From assembly GCF_010500865.1 (NCBI RefSeq), contig NZ_JAAAWN010000005.1, forward strand, positions 33,772 to 97,771: a stretch of 64,000 nucleotides of DNA, in the 5' to 3' direction. Each line of letters opens with the position of its first letter. Positions within the stretch are counted from its first letter, which is position 1. The DNA comes from Alteromonas profundi (GTDB taxonomy: Bacteria; Pseudomonadota; Gammaproteobacteria; Enterobacterales; Alteromonadaceae). Under the pieces are notes generated by a model. That model was not told where the DNA came from and made no database searches. It saw nothing but the letters and a program-made list of their open reading frames with translations. This document shows, one piece after another, positions 7,124-14,984 of this stretch. Both the position numbers and the translations under genes were made by a program.

Positions 7124-9868
7124 TTACATTGAATAGGTTAACCCTATGTAGAATGTACGTCCGCTTAAGGTAGTGTTGTATAAACGATCGTCTGAATCGC
7201 TATATTGTTCCTCACGCTCATCGGTTAAGTTGATGCCTTCTAAAGAAAGTTTAAGTTTGTCACTTACATCATAAAATGCTGAGAAATCCCAGTATGTTGT
7301 ACCATGAAAGCCCGCTTCATCTTGATCACTACTTGAAGTTTCAACCTGGGTTAAGTAGTCATCTCTGTAGGCTACCGACACACGCATGCCCCAGTTATCC
7401 TTTTCGTAGTACATAGTTGCGTTGTAGGTGTTTTCAGATAGCCCATAGAAAGGGCGATATACCTCTACGCTTTCGCCATCAACAAGAATGTTGTGTAAAG
7501 ATTCGCCTTCGGAGTAGGTGTAATTTACTATTGCGCCAAGGTTATTAAACGGTGCGGGTAAAAAGTCAAAGTCGCGCTGGAATGCCGCTTCCCACCCAGA
7601 AAAATCACTTTGTGCTAAGTTTTGTGGCTGAGAAAGCGTGTATATAGTGTCAGGTGTTTGCACATCACCGTTCTCATCAACCATTCCGTCGATAAGTGAT
7701 AACGGGTAACCTGTGTCGCCATAGGCCACAGGCGCTACGTTCGTAGCAATAAAGTTGTCGATTTCTTTTTGGAAGTACGTGACAGACGCATAGCCAACTT
7801 CATCAAAGTAGTATTCAACACCGGCTTCCATATTGATAGTTTCAAAAGGCTCAAGACCAGGGTTTCCTGAATTGATGCTCAAACCGCTTGAACCAAATAA
7901 TGGGTCGGCGTTCACAGTACCAGACACGGAAAGGCTACCTAATGTGGGGCGCGTAACATTCTTTCCTGCACTGGCTCTTACCACTAAGTTTTCTGTAGCA
8001 TACCAAGCTAAGTTGAACGTTGGGAGCACGCCATCGTATTGACGCTCTACGGTTACATACTCAGAGCCATTTACGATACCACTTGATTCGATATCTGTAT
8101 CGAAATAGCGAAGCCCTACGCTGGCGCGTACCTCAGAATCGGGGAGAAGAAAATCATGTTCATAGGTTGCATACACTGCGGTGGTTTCTTCTACTACTTC
8201 ATCTGGTGCATCACTGTATGAAAGATCTCTATTTACACTAAAGGCATCTAAAACACCGTTTACGTCTGCGCTTAACCATGCTTGCTTTTCGTGAATATCG
8301 TTTACGTAAACTAGGCTAGGGTCGATAACATCACTAACTTCACCGCTTTGCCATTCACTTCTAAGGGCATTCCCTACTTGCTCTTTATTATTGCTGTGTT
8401 CGAATCGCTTGAATGAACCGCCCACCTTAAGTGTAGAGTGATCGGTAAGTAAGTAATCTGCGTCCAATTTGGCGATGTTAAAGCTATTATCGACTTTATC
8501 TTCTTGCAGATCGATTTCATGATAGCGGTATTCGTCAATATTAGTAGGATCGAAGCCGTTAATATAGCTATTGGTTCCATAAAAACGGTCATCGCGGTAG
8601 TCTATCGTCATGTCCGCAAAAGACTCCAAATACACTTTTGCACTGTTGCTCTCGTACTCACTTTTCATGTGGCCTAACAAGCCAGATAGCACAAGCGCGT
8701 TATTAACACTCCACTCACCATTTAATACGACTTGGGTAATATCAGTGGTGGCGCCTTGATCACGACTTTCAGAGTGCAGTGCTGTGTCTTCCCACGCAGA
8801 ATAGATGACTTCGTTATTTGCGTTGTATTGAATGTCGGTTAAGCGTGAACAAAAGTTACGTGCTCCTTCATAGTCTGCACCGGTACATCCTAATGCGGTT
8901 GAACTCGACCCTCTGCTTTGAAGGTGAAACTCGCCGCGTTCGCTATCAAGCTTGCCATAAAGTGCATCTACGCCAACTAACACATTATTATTAGGCTGGT
9001 ATTGAAGGGCTAATGTAGCGCCTATACGTGTTTGCTCGCTATTAAATTGTGAATACCGACTCCCTCTTGAGAAGCGCAGGTCACCACTGTTTACGGCTTC
9101 TTGGTCCGTTTGTGATAATGCTGAAATGTCGGAACCTTGGGCATCACGCGGACGCCAGCGGTAGGTGTTGTATCCTTGTTCCGCAGTATCGCGTTTACTG
9201 TAGGCAAGTGAAAAAAGCGCCCCAAAGTCGTCCCACCTATTCGATACCAACGCAGCCACGCGTGGGCTTGTGTCTTCTGTTAGCGAGTTATCGCCTGCCT
9301 GAGCACTTACTACCGCTTTAAAACCATCGTAATCAAACGGTTTTGCCGTATATAGTTTAACAGTACCGCCAATACCCCCTTCGTCCATTTCTGCAGAGTA
9401 GCTTTTTTTTACGTCAATTTGGTTGAATAATTCCGACGCAAAAATGTTGAAATCGAAAGATCGCGAAAGGTTAGTGGTACCTCTACTGTCCATTGCTGAA
9501 GAGGATGTACCTAGCGCTTCCATGCCGTTGAGCTGAACTTGGGTAAAGTCGGCGTTTAAACCGCGAAGCGATATTTGGCGGCCTTCACCGGCTTCTCTTG
9601 TAATGGTAACGCCAGGAATTCGTTGAATAGACTCTGCTAAGTTTAAGCTTGGAAAGTCGGCAATATCTTCAGCAAGTATAGAGTCTTGCGAACCTAGCGA
9701 CTCTTTTTTCAAATCTTTAGCTTTGATTAAAGAACCTCTAAAGCCACTTACTACGATTTGTTCAATAACCTCGTCTTCAGAATCCTGAGCGTAAATAGAA
9801 AATGAGGTTGAGCAGGTGGCGGTCAAAACTGCTGTGGCAAGTAATGATTTTTTGAAACAGATATTCAT
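7124..9868 (-). CDS. TonB-dependent outer-membrane receptor
   Basis: Outer-membrane beta-barrel importer of 914 residues powered by TonB. It shows a signal peptide (about 1-27, ending YAQ/D), a TonB-box-like stretch EQIVVSG near residues 35-41, a plug domain (RIPGVTITREAGEGRQISLRGL) and a C-terminal barrel with NLTDERE near the end. The last residues are TYSM rather than the usual terminal aromatic. An AAAGGG ribosome site precedes the ATG. It lies 12 bases after a secreted phosphoinositide phospholipase C gene on the same strand, so the two are probably one transcript. The receptor may take up a product released by the lipase; the ligand is inferred, not shown. Confidence 0.92.
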   Translation of the reverse strand: MNICFKKSLLATAVLTATCSTSFSIYAQDSEDEVIEQIVVSGFRGSLIKAKDLKKESLGSQDSILAEDIADFPSLNLAESIQRIPGVTITREAGEGRQISLRGLNADFTQVQLNGMEALGTSSSAMDSRGTTNLSRSFDFNIFASELFNQIDVKKSYSAEMDEGGIGGTVKLYTAKPFDYDGFKAVVSAQAGDNSLTEDTSPRVAALVSNRWDDFGALFSLAYSKRDTAEQGYNTYRWRPRDAQGSDISALSQTDQEAVNSGDLRFSRGSRYSQFNSEQTRIGATLALQYQPNNNVLVGVDALYGKLDSERGEFHLQSRGSSSTALGCTGADYEGARNFCSRLTDIQYNANNEVIYSAWEDTALHSESRDQGATTDITQVVLNGEWSVNNALVLSGLLGHMKSEYESNSAKVYLESFADMTIDYRDDRFYGTNSYINGFDPTNIDEYRYHEIDLQEDKVDNSFNIAKLDADYLLTDHSTLKVGGSFKRFEHSNNKEQVGNALRSEWQSGEVSDVIDPSLVYVNDIHEKQAWLSADVNGVLDAFSVNRDLSYSDAPDEVVEETTAVYATYEHDFLLPDSEVRASVGLRYFDTDIESSGIVNGSEYVTVERQYDGVLPTFNLAWYATENLVVRASAGKNVTRPTLGSLSVSGTVNADPLFGSSGLSINSGNPGLEPFETINMEAGVEYYFDEVGYASVTYFQKEIDNFIATNVAPVAYGDTGYPLSLIDGMVDENGDVQTPDTIYTLSQPQNLAQSDFSGWEAAFQRDFDFLPAPFNNLGAIVNYTYSEGESLHNILVDGESVEVYRPFYGLSENTYNATMYYEKDNWGMRVSVAYRDDYLTQVETSSSDQDEAGFHGTTYWDFSAFYDVSDKLKLSLEGINLTDEREEQYSDSDDRLYNTTLSGRTFYIGLTYSM

Positions 9869-9880
9869 TGTGTTTTCCCT

Positions 9881-10948
9881 TTAATAAGCAAAGTTGTTGT
9901 GTTGAATTGGATTAGGTCTAACGAACGATTGTTTTTTGAATGAAACGGCATAGCCCCTTTGTTTGGCGAGAGGTGCGCCGAGATAGAAGTCGCTGGAAAT
10001 AAAGTGGGCGCCGCTTGTGTATGCGGCTTCTCGGCGAAGCGCCATTTGCTCACTACTTTCCTTTAAATTTGCGTCTGCGCGGGTTCTTACTAAAAACCCT
10101 GCGTGTACAAGTGAACGAATTTCTTGATAGCTTTCTACTGGGTTATTGCGGATAAAAATCGCGGCTTCATCCCATTGCTGGGGCACAGAAACAAACATGC
10201 TTCTGCCTTCAAGAGAGGGGTGACCATGAATGTATTTTTCCCGTTGTTGCGGGTTTGCATCGAAAATGAAAAGAAACTTTCCCCGCAGGGTCTTAAGCGC
10301 TGGCCACCCGCTTTCTACTATTGCGTTTCTAAGCGTGGCGTAATCGCCTTTTACTGAATCAGGGGTGATCAGTTTGTTACCAAAAATCGCCTTAATCTCA
10401 CTATCTAAACGGGCGTAGTCGGCGTCTTCAAACATAAGAGGTGGTGTATGGGTGAGAAAGTTGGGCTGAGATTCTTTAGCGTTAACTAAAACAGTAATAG
10501 GTAAGTGCTTGGGGTTTTGATGCGACCATGCAATCAGTTGCTCGGCGCAGCCCGTGAAGGTTAAACAGTGGCTCATCGCATCCACATGCGGAATATGCAT
10601 AACCTTAAAGCCAGGCCTAGAAAGGCTTGCTCTTTGCTCTTTGGAAAACCAATTACCGTGTAACAGGGTTTCCAATTCTGGCCTGTCATATTGCTGACCC
10701 TGTGGGTCGTTTACTACGTCAATTTCAAGTTGACGAAGCCCAGCATCAAGTTGCTCAATCAAAGAGGGGTGGCTATACGATAGCTTGGCTAGCAGGGAAG
10801 GCGATGTCTTTTTAAGATAAGCCTTCACCTCTGCGGGAAGCGGTTTTTTATAGCTGTTGTGCGATCCAATCATTTGATAGTTATTCAACGAGTCTGCCGC
10901 CGCCGGAATAATCACTAGCAAAAAAAACATGAGGTGTATAAGTCGCAT
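9881..10948 (-). CDS. Secreted Ca2+-dependent phosphoinositide phospholipase C
   Basis: Protein of 355 residues with a signal peptide (MRLIHLMFFLLVIIPAAA/D), matching the PI-PLC-C1-like family (PF16670). The visible motifs are IGSHNSYK near the mature N-terminus, SHPSLIEQLDAGLRQLEIDV, FKVMHIPHVD, and PITVLVNAKE. The family cleaves phosphatidylinositol-type lipids at the glycerol-phosphate bond using paired His residues and Ca2+. I chose ATG 10948 because it directly begins the signal peptide; an upstream frame extension to 11047 runs through the promoter region. It is first in a likely operon with the TonB receptor and divergent from a metallophosphoesterase. Substrate specificity cannot be read from the sequence. 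Confidence 0.85.
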   Translation of the reverse strand: MRLIHLMFFLLVIIPAAADSLNNYQMIGSHNSYKKPLPAEVKAYLKKTSPSLLAKLSYSHPSLIEQLDAGLRQLEIDVVNDPQGQQYDRPELETLLHGNWFSKEQRASLSRPGFKVMHIPHVDAMSHCLTFTGCAEQLIAWSHQNPKHLPITVLVNAKESQPNFLTHTPPLMFEDADYARLDSEIKAIFGNKLITPDSVKGDYATLRNAIVESGWPALKTLRGKFLFIFDANPQQREKYIHGHPSLEGRSMFVSVPQQWDEAAIFIRNNPVESYQEIRSLVHAGFLVRTRADANLKESSEQMALRREAAYTSGAHFISSDFYLGAPLAKQRGYAVSFKKQSFVRPNPIQHNNFAY

Positions 10949-10995
10949 AAAAGTTCGTTTGTTGCGTATTTTGAAAGGTAGAGTGGGGGGAATGA

Positions 10996-11095
10996 AAAAT
11001 GGGGACGGAAATTTATAAGGTTGGGTAATATTTAATAAAAGTGTCACAAAGATATTGTTTTAAAATGAATTTTTTAATTTTTTTGTCCCCGTTTT
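10996..11095. promoter_or_regulatory. Divergent promoter region with spaced inverted GGGGAC sites
   Basis: Two similar sites in opposite orientation flank this AT-rich divergent promoter: AAAATGGGGACGGAAATTT at 10996-11014 and, on the other strand, AAAACGGGGACAAAAAAATT at 11076-11095. Their centres are about 80 bp apart. They could be operators of a shared regulator of the lipase-receptor pair and the phosphoesterase; no regulator is identified. Confidence 0.35.
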
Positions 11096-11150
11096 ATCTG
11101 CTTATTCGTCTTATATAAATGGATTGGTGCGAGTTTAAGGAACTAAATTG

Positions 11151-12926
11151 GTGGAAAACCTGAAAATGCTAAGTCTATTAAGGTGTAATGCGAGCACACG
11201 GATAAAGGTGCTTTTGGTTTATTTATTGTTTCCGCTTTTCGCTCAAGCTGAAGGTGAACCAGAGCACGTTAAGGTAGCTTTTTTAGCTGATATCCACCTT
11301 CACTCGCCTATCGATGCCGCTGCTAATATTCCTGAAGGTTCGTTGCCAAAAGACGCTATAACGCAGCAACCCCTATTACTTAGAAGCATGCGGGCGCAGC
11401 TTAAATCCACACGCTTATTTAATGAAAATATACTGGTTTTAAAGCAAGCGCTTGATGATATTGTCAGGCGTAATATTAAACTTGTAGCCTTACCTGGCGA
11501 CTTTACCGACGACGGGCAACCGGTAAATATTCTAGCCTTGCGCGACATACTTGATAGCTATAGGGAGACCCATGGCGTGCGCTTTTTTGCTATCAATGGA
11601 AACCACGATCCGGTAAGACCCTTTACGCGGGAGGGGGGAAAGCGTGATTTTTTAAATAGCGAGGGAGGGGAAATAAGCGTTGTAAGTAATCAGCATCCAG
11701 ACTGTATTAATAGAAATAGCGATTATTGCTCTGATTTACTAAAAGAGTGGGGCTATCATGAAATAGCCACCACGCTGTCAAACCACGGCTTTTTAGCTGA
11801 TAAATTAGACCTTTTGTACGAAACACCGTTTGGAACTGTGGATATAAACAGCCGCCATTGGCGGTGGTGCGACGAGAACAACCACTGCATGGATATGCCT
11901 GATATGAGCTACCTTGTAGAGCCAGTAGAGGGCATTTGGTTGCTGGCTATCGATGCGAACGTGTACGCGCCTATAGGAGACTATGAAGACAAGCGTTTTA
12001 AAGGCTCTAGTAATGCCGGTTATAATGCGCTGGTTAAATATAAACCTCAGTTACTTAAATGGATTGAGGAGATTGTAAAACGCGCCAATCAGCAGAATAA
12101 AAAACTCGTGAGCTTTAGTCACTTCCCCATGGCTGAATTTTCCGATTTACAGACCAAAAGCATCACTGATTTGCTTGGTGATAAAGCGATGCAAATGTCC
12201 CGGCAACCTTCTTCCACTACCACAAGCGTGCTTGCCTCTACAGGGTTAAAACTCCACTTTGGGGGGCATATGCATTTATTCGATATTAGCCAATCCTCAA
12301 AACAAGGTTTACTTAATGTACAAGTGCCTTCACTTGCGGCTTATCAACCTGGCTACACAGTCGCTACAGTGGGGCTTAACGGTGTAACCTCCATAGAAAC
12401 CATTGTCATTAAAGAGGTTAAAAATTTCTCCCGCTGGTTTAATGTGTATGAAAGCGAATGGCAGCATCGCAGAAGCAGCGGTTTAGACAACTGGGATAGA
12501 GACAGTCTTAGTGCTAAAAACTATTTAGAATTAACAGACACACATCTTAAAACCATTGTTCAACATCGCTATATATCCGACTGGCCAGAAACCATTGTTG
12601 CTGCATTAACAACCCATAATATTCAGGAGATATTGGCGTTAAACCAGTGCGAATTTAACTATCCGAATAAGTCGACGGTTGGGCAATTGAATGCTGATAC
12701 CTTTATCTACGATTTCTACAGAGCGAGAAATGCTGGGAGCTTCGCCGATTTCGGCAACAGGTACGGGTTATACCAAACCATTGTTCAGCAGGCCGATTTA
12801 GGAGGCTGTTTGTCACCCACCTCCTCAATAGCTAAAAATAAAACGCTTAAACAGGCGCTGGTGCTCATTGCAAATATGGCTATATCATCCAAAAAGGATA
12901 AAGCGGTAATAAACCTGATGCTCTAA
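11151..12926 (+). CDS. Secreted calcineurin-like metallophosphoesterase
   Basis: Periplasmic or secreted phosphohydrolase of about 590 residues with an N-terminal hydrophobic signal (VLLVYLLFPLFAQA). The dinuclear-metal motifs of the calcineurin-like family are all present in order: ADIHLH, PGDFTDDG, NGNHDP, FSHFP and GGHMH. A Cys-rich insertion (CINRNSDYCSDLL, WCDENNHCMDM) suggests disulphides. The length and motifs recall acid-sphingomyelinase-like phosphodiesterases, but the substrate is unknown. Starts at TTG 11148 or GTG 11151 both fit the AAGGA site. It is divergent from the phospholipase C and TonB receptor genes, suggesting joint use of phosphorylated lipid head groups. Confidence 0.85.
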   Translation: MENLKMLSLLRCNASTRIKVLLVYLLFPLFAQAEGEPEHVKVAFLADIHLHSPIDAAANIPEGSLPKDAITQQPLLLRSMRAQLKSTRLFNENILVLKQALDDIVRRNIKLVALPGDFTDDGQPVNILALRDILDSYRETHGVRFFAINGNHDPVRPFTREGGKRDFLNSEGGEISVVSNQHPDCINRNSDYCSDLLKEWGYHEIATTLSNHGFLADKLDLLYETPFGTVDINSRHWRWCDENNHCMDMPDMSYLVEPVEGIWLLAIDANVYAPIGDYEDKRFKGSSNAGYNALVKYKPQLLKWIEEIVKRANQQNKKLVSFSHFPMAEFSDLQTKSITDLLGDKAMQMSRQPSSTTTSVLASTGLKLHFGGHMHLFDISQSSKQGLLNVQVPSLAAYQPGYTVATVGLNGVTSIETIVIKEVKNFSRWFNVYESEWQHRRSSGLDNWDRDSLSAKNYLELTDTHLKTIVQHRYISDWPETIVAALTTHNIQEILALNQCEFNYPNKSTVGQLNADTFIYDFYRARNAGSFADFGNRYGLYQTIVQQADLGGCLSPTSSIAKNKTLKQALVLIANMAISSKKDKAVINLML

Positions 12927-13006
12927 GGCTTGTGTTTTTGCTTTATTCAAAGCCCCTTAAAATAAGGCACCAAAAAGAATACTCCGTTATTGTGGTTATA
13001 CCTGAT

Positions 13007-13026
13007 AAGGCCTTTGCATAGGCCTT
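13007..13026. other. Intergenic hairpin (AAGGCCT/AGGCCTT)
   Basis: A 7-bp perfect stem with a 6-base loop lies 80 bases after the metallophosphoesterase stop, with a third AGGCCTT-like copy some 50 bases on. No T-run follows, so terminator function is uncertain. The rest of 12927-13135 shows nothing recognisable. Confidence 0.35.
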
Positions 13027-13135
13027 GTTAAGGCGTACCGCCAAGCTAAATCATTTACCAGTAGGCCTTGATAAACCGCTATTTGTCACCTATAAAATGG
13101 GTAGCCAATAATAGGATGTGGGTAATACTACAGCA

Positions 13136-13176
13136 GTCCACGACGTTCCATTAACCCTAAACAAAAGGACGTGGAC
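13136..13176 (+). promoter_or_regulatory. Inverted repeat enclosing the ribosome-binding site
   Basis: GTCCACG (13136-13142) and CGTGGAC (13170-13176) form a 7-bp perfect stem whose right arm lies between the AAAAGGA site and the ATG at 13177. In mRNA it would put the ribosome-binding site in the loop and occlude the start; a DNA-binding operator is the alternative. Confidence 0.35.
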
Positions 13177-14166
13177 ATGCTATTCGCTACTAATAGAACA
13201 CCGCAAAATAAATCACATCGATTATCACCTGTTACCAAAGTAAACCGTAAAATTTTATTTGATAACCAAAATACGCGACCTGCCTCAGAAATGTATTTTT
13301 GCCGAAGAATTGGCCCTAGCGATTATACCGAAGTGGGTGGCCGCCAGTTTTTTAAAGCGCTGAAAGAGCTGCCTTCACATACCCAGGTGTTGTTGTATAT
13401 TCACGGCTTTAATTGTAACCCTGAGCCCGATGTATTTAATCGCGCAGAGCAACTACAAACATTAATCAACCAAGCCCGAGGGGAAAATTTTGCCCTCGTG
13501 GTGCCGTTAATGTGGCCCTGCGATGATGATGGCCCCTCTCGCTTTTTAGACGATTATTGGGACGATCAAAAAGCTGCCGATTTTAGTGGAAGCGCATTTG
13601 CGCGCTTATTGGCCAAGTTTGATGCTTGGCGGCGCGAAGAAAGCCAGCGTGAGAACCCTTGTACCAGACGCATCAATGTATTGGCCCATTCCATGGGAAA
13701 TCGTGTGCTAAGAACGGCCATAACTTACTGGGGAAAATACGACCATTACGGCATGGTGCCCATGTTATTTAGAAATGTATTTATGGTGGCCGCCGACGTA
13801 GTAAACCATTGCTTTGAACCTGGTAAAAGCGGGTGTCTGTTACCTGCTACCACGCGTAATTTAGTGGTGTACTACGCTAACGACGACTTGGCGATGCCGG
13901 CCAGTAAGGTAGCAAACCTAAAAAACCGTGTTACCTCACGACGTTTAGGAATGACAGGAGTAGAAGATTTAACTAAGGTGCCAAAAAATGTCTATGAAGT
14001 AGACTGCGATAGCTTTAATAATCGTTTCGACTTTCCTAAAGGGCATGCCTATTTCTTAAACCAGTCGAATATTATTAGCCCCGCGTTACTTCACATGTTA
14101 TCGGCAATGGACAGAGGTAGGGTAATACCAAGCAACCAGCATCATGTTATCGACTACAATAGCTAA
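13177..14166 (+). CDS. DUF900-type alpha/beta hydrolase
   Basis: Cytoplasmic protein of 329 residues without a signal peptide. It has a strand plus oxyanion motif LLYIHGFN near residue 75, a nucleophile elbow NVLAHSMGNRVL with Ser in the GxSxG-like position (AHSMG), and a late His candidate in KGHAYFL. This is the pattern of the DUF900/COG4782 alpha/beta hydrolases, whose substrates are mostly unknown. ATG 13177 is chosen over GTG 13171 because AAAAGGA at 13163-13169 gives a normal 7-base spacing. A 7-bp inverted repeat places its right arm directly before this ATG. It stands alone, with no operon partner. Confidence 0.8.
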   Translation: MLFATNRTPQNKSHRLSPVTKVNRKILFDNQNTRPASEMYFCRRIGPSDYTEVGGRQFFKALKELPSHTQVLLYIHGFNCNPEPDVFNRAEQLQTLINQARGENFALVVPLMWPCDDDGPSRFLDDYWDDQKAADFSGSAFARLLAKFDAWRREESQRENPCTRRINVLAHSMGNRVLRTAITYWGKYDHYGMVPMLFRNVFMVAADVVNHCFEPGKSGCLLPATTRNLVVYYANDDLAMPASKVANLKNRVTSRRLGMTGVEDLTKVPKNVYEVDCDSFNNRFDFPKGHAYFLNQSNIISPALLHMLSAMDRGRVIPSNQHHVIDYNS

Positions 14167-14172
14167 GCCTAC

Positions 14173-14198
14173 TATGGCGTGACAACAGTTACGCCATA
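14173..14198. other. Hairpin after hydrolase gene
   Basis: An 8-bp perfect stem (TATGGCGT/ACGCCATA) with a 10-base loop starts 6 bases after the hydrolase stop. It lacks a T-run, so it is a possible weak terminator or 3'-end stabiliser. Confidence 0.4.
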
Positions 14199-14306
14199 CA
14201 TATCTATAAAAACAAATAATTGAAAAAGCGATGCTCGCGCATTGCATCCCTATCTGCCTGTGTTTACTCTATTTTAACAATATGTTGCACCTTAAAGGAT
14301 GAGTAA

Positions 14307-14984
14307 ATGAGTATGAAGTTCGCGGAATTTGCCGCTTCACGTAAAAGTGTACGGGGCTTTACTAAACAACCCGTGAGTAAAGACACGGTTGACGCGATTA
14401 TTAATGCGGCGAAATGGGCTCCCTCTTCCTACAATACACAAACGTGGAAGATACATGCAGTGGCAGGCGAGGTACTTGATAAAATTCGTCAGGGCAATAC
14501 AGAGAATACCTTGGCAGGTAAGCCCCACGTAAGAGACTTTCCCTATAAAGAGGATTACCAAGGTGTTCACCGCCAGCGACAAATTGACGTTGCTGTCCAG
14601 CTATTTGACGTAATGGGCATTGCCCGGGAAGATAAAGAAAAACGCATGGATTGGATGATGCGCGGGTTTAGACAATTTGATGCGCCTGTCTCGCTCGTGC
14701 TTACCTACGATAAGGCGTTAGAGCCTGCTGGTATTACCCAATTTGGCTTAGGTTCGTTAGCGTACGGTATTGTATTGGCTGCATGGGATCTCGGGCTTGG
14801 GTGCGTTATTAATGGGCAGGGTATTATGCAATCTGAGGTGGTGCACAAATATGCCAATATTCCTGACGATGAAGCTATCATGATTTGTATTGCATTAGGG
14901 TATCCTGACCCACATTTTCCTGCTAATGAGGTACGCTCAACCCGGGCAGATAACGAAGATTTTGTTACCTACCACGGTTTCTAA
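14307..14984 (+). CDS. Nitroreductase-family flavoprotein
   Basis: Predicted FMN-dependent NAD(P)H oxidoreductase of 225 residues, a usual size for the family. The N-terminal FMN-phosphate motif is FAASRKSVRGF, followed by AAKWAPSSYNTQTWK; the C-terminal half contains GLGCVINGQGIM and ALGYPDPHFPANEVRS, all typical. Family members reduce nitroaromatics, quinones or enones, and the physiological substrate is not evident. AAAGGA precedes the ATG at good spacing; a second ATG lies two codons in. Its stop overlaps by four bases the stop of the convergent GGDEF-EAL gene. Confidence 0.9.
   Translation: MSMKFAEFAASRKSVRGFTKQPVSKDTVDAIINAAKWAPSSYNTQTWKIHAVAGEVLDKIRQGNTENTLAGKPHVRDFPYKEDYQGVHRQRQIDVAVQLFDVMGIAREDKEKRMDWMMRGFRQFDAPVSLVLTYDKALEPAGITQFGLGSLAYGIVLAAWDLGLGCVINGQGIMQSEVVHKYANIPDDEAIMICIALGYPDPHFPANEVRSTRADNEDFVTYHGF

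Noticed and set aside
11035-11065. PhoB box in the lipase/phosphoesterase promoter region
   Set aside because: TGTCACAAAGATATTGTTT has one half-like match to the Pho consensus but the second repeat is poor. Not enough to report as a site.
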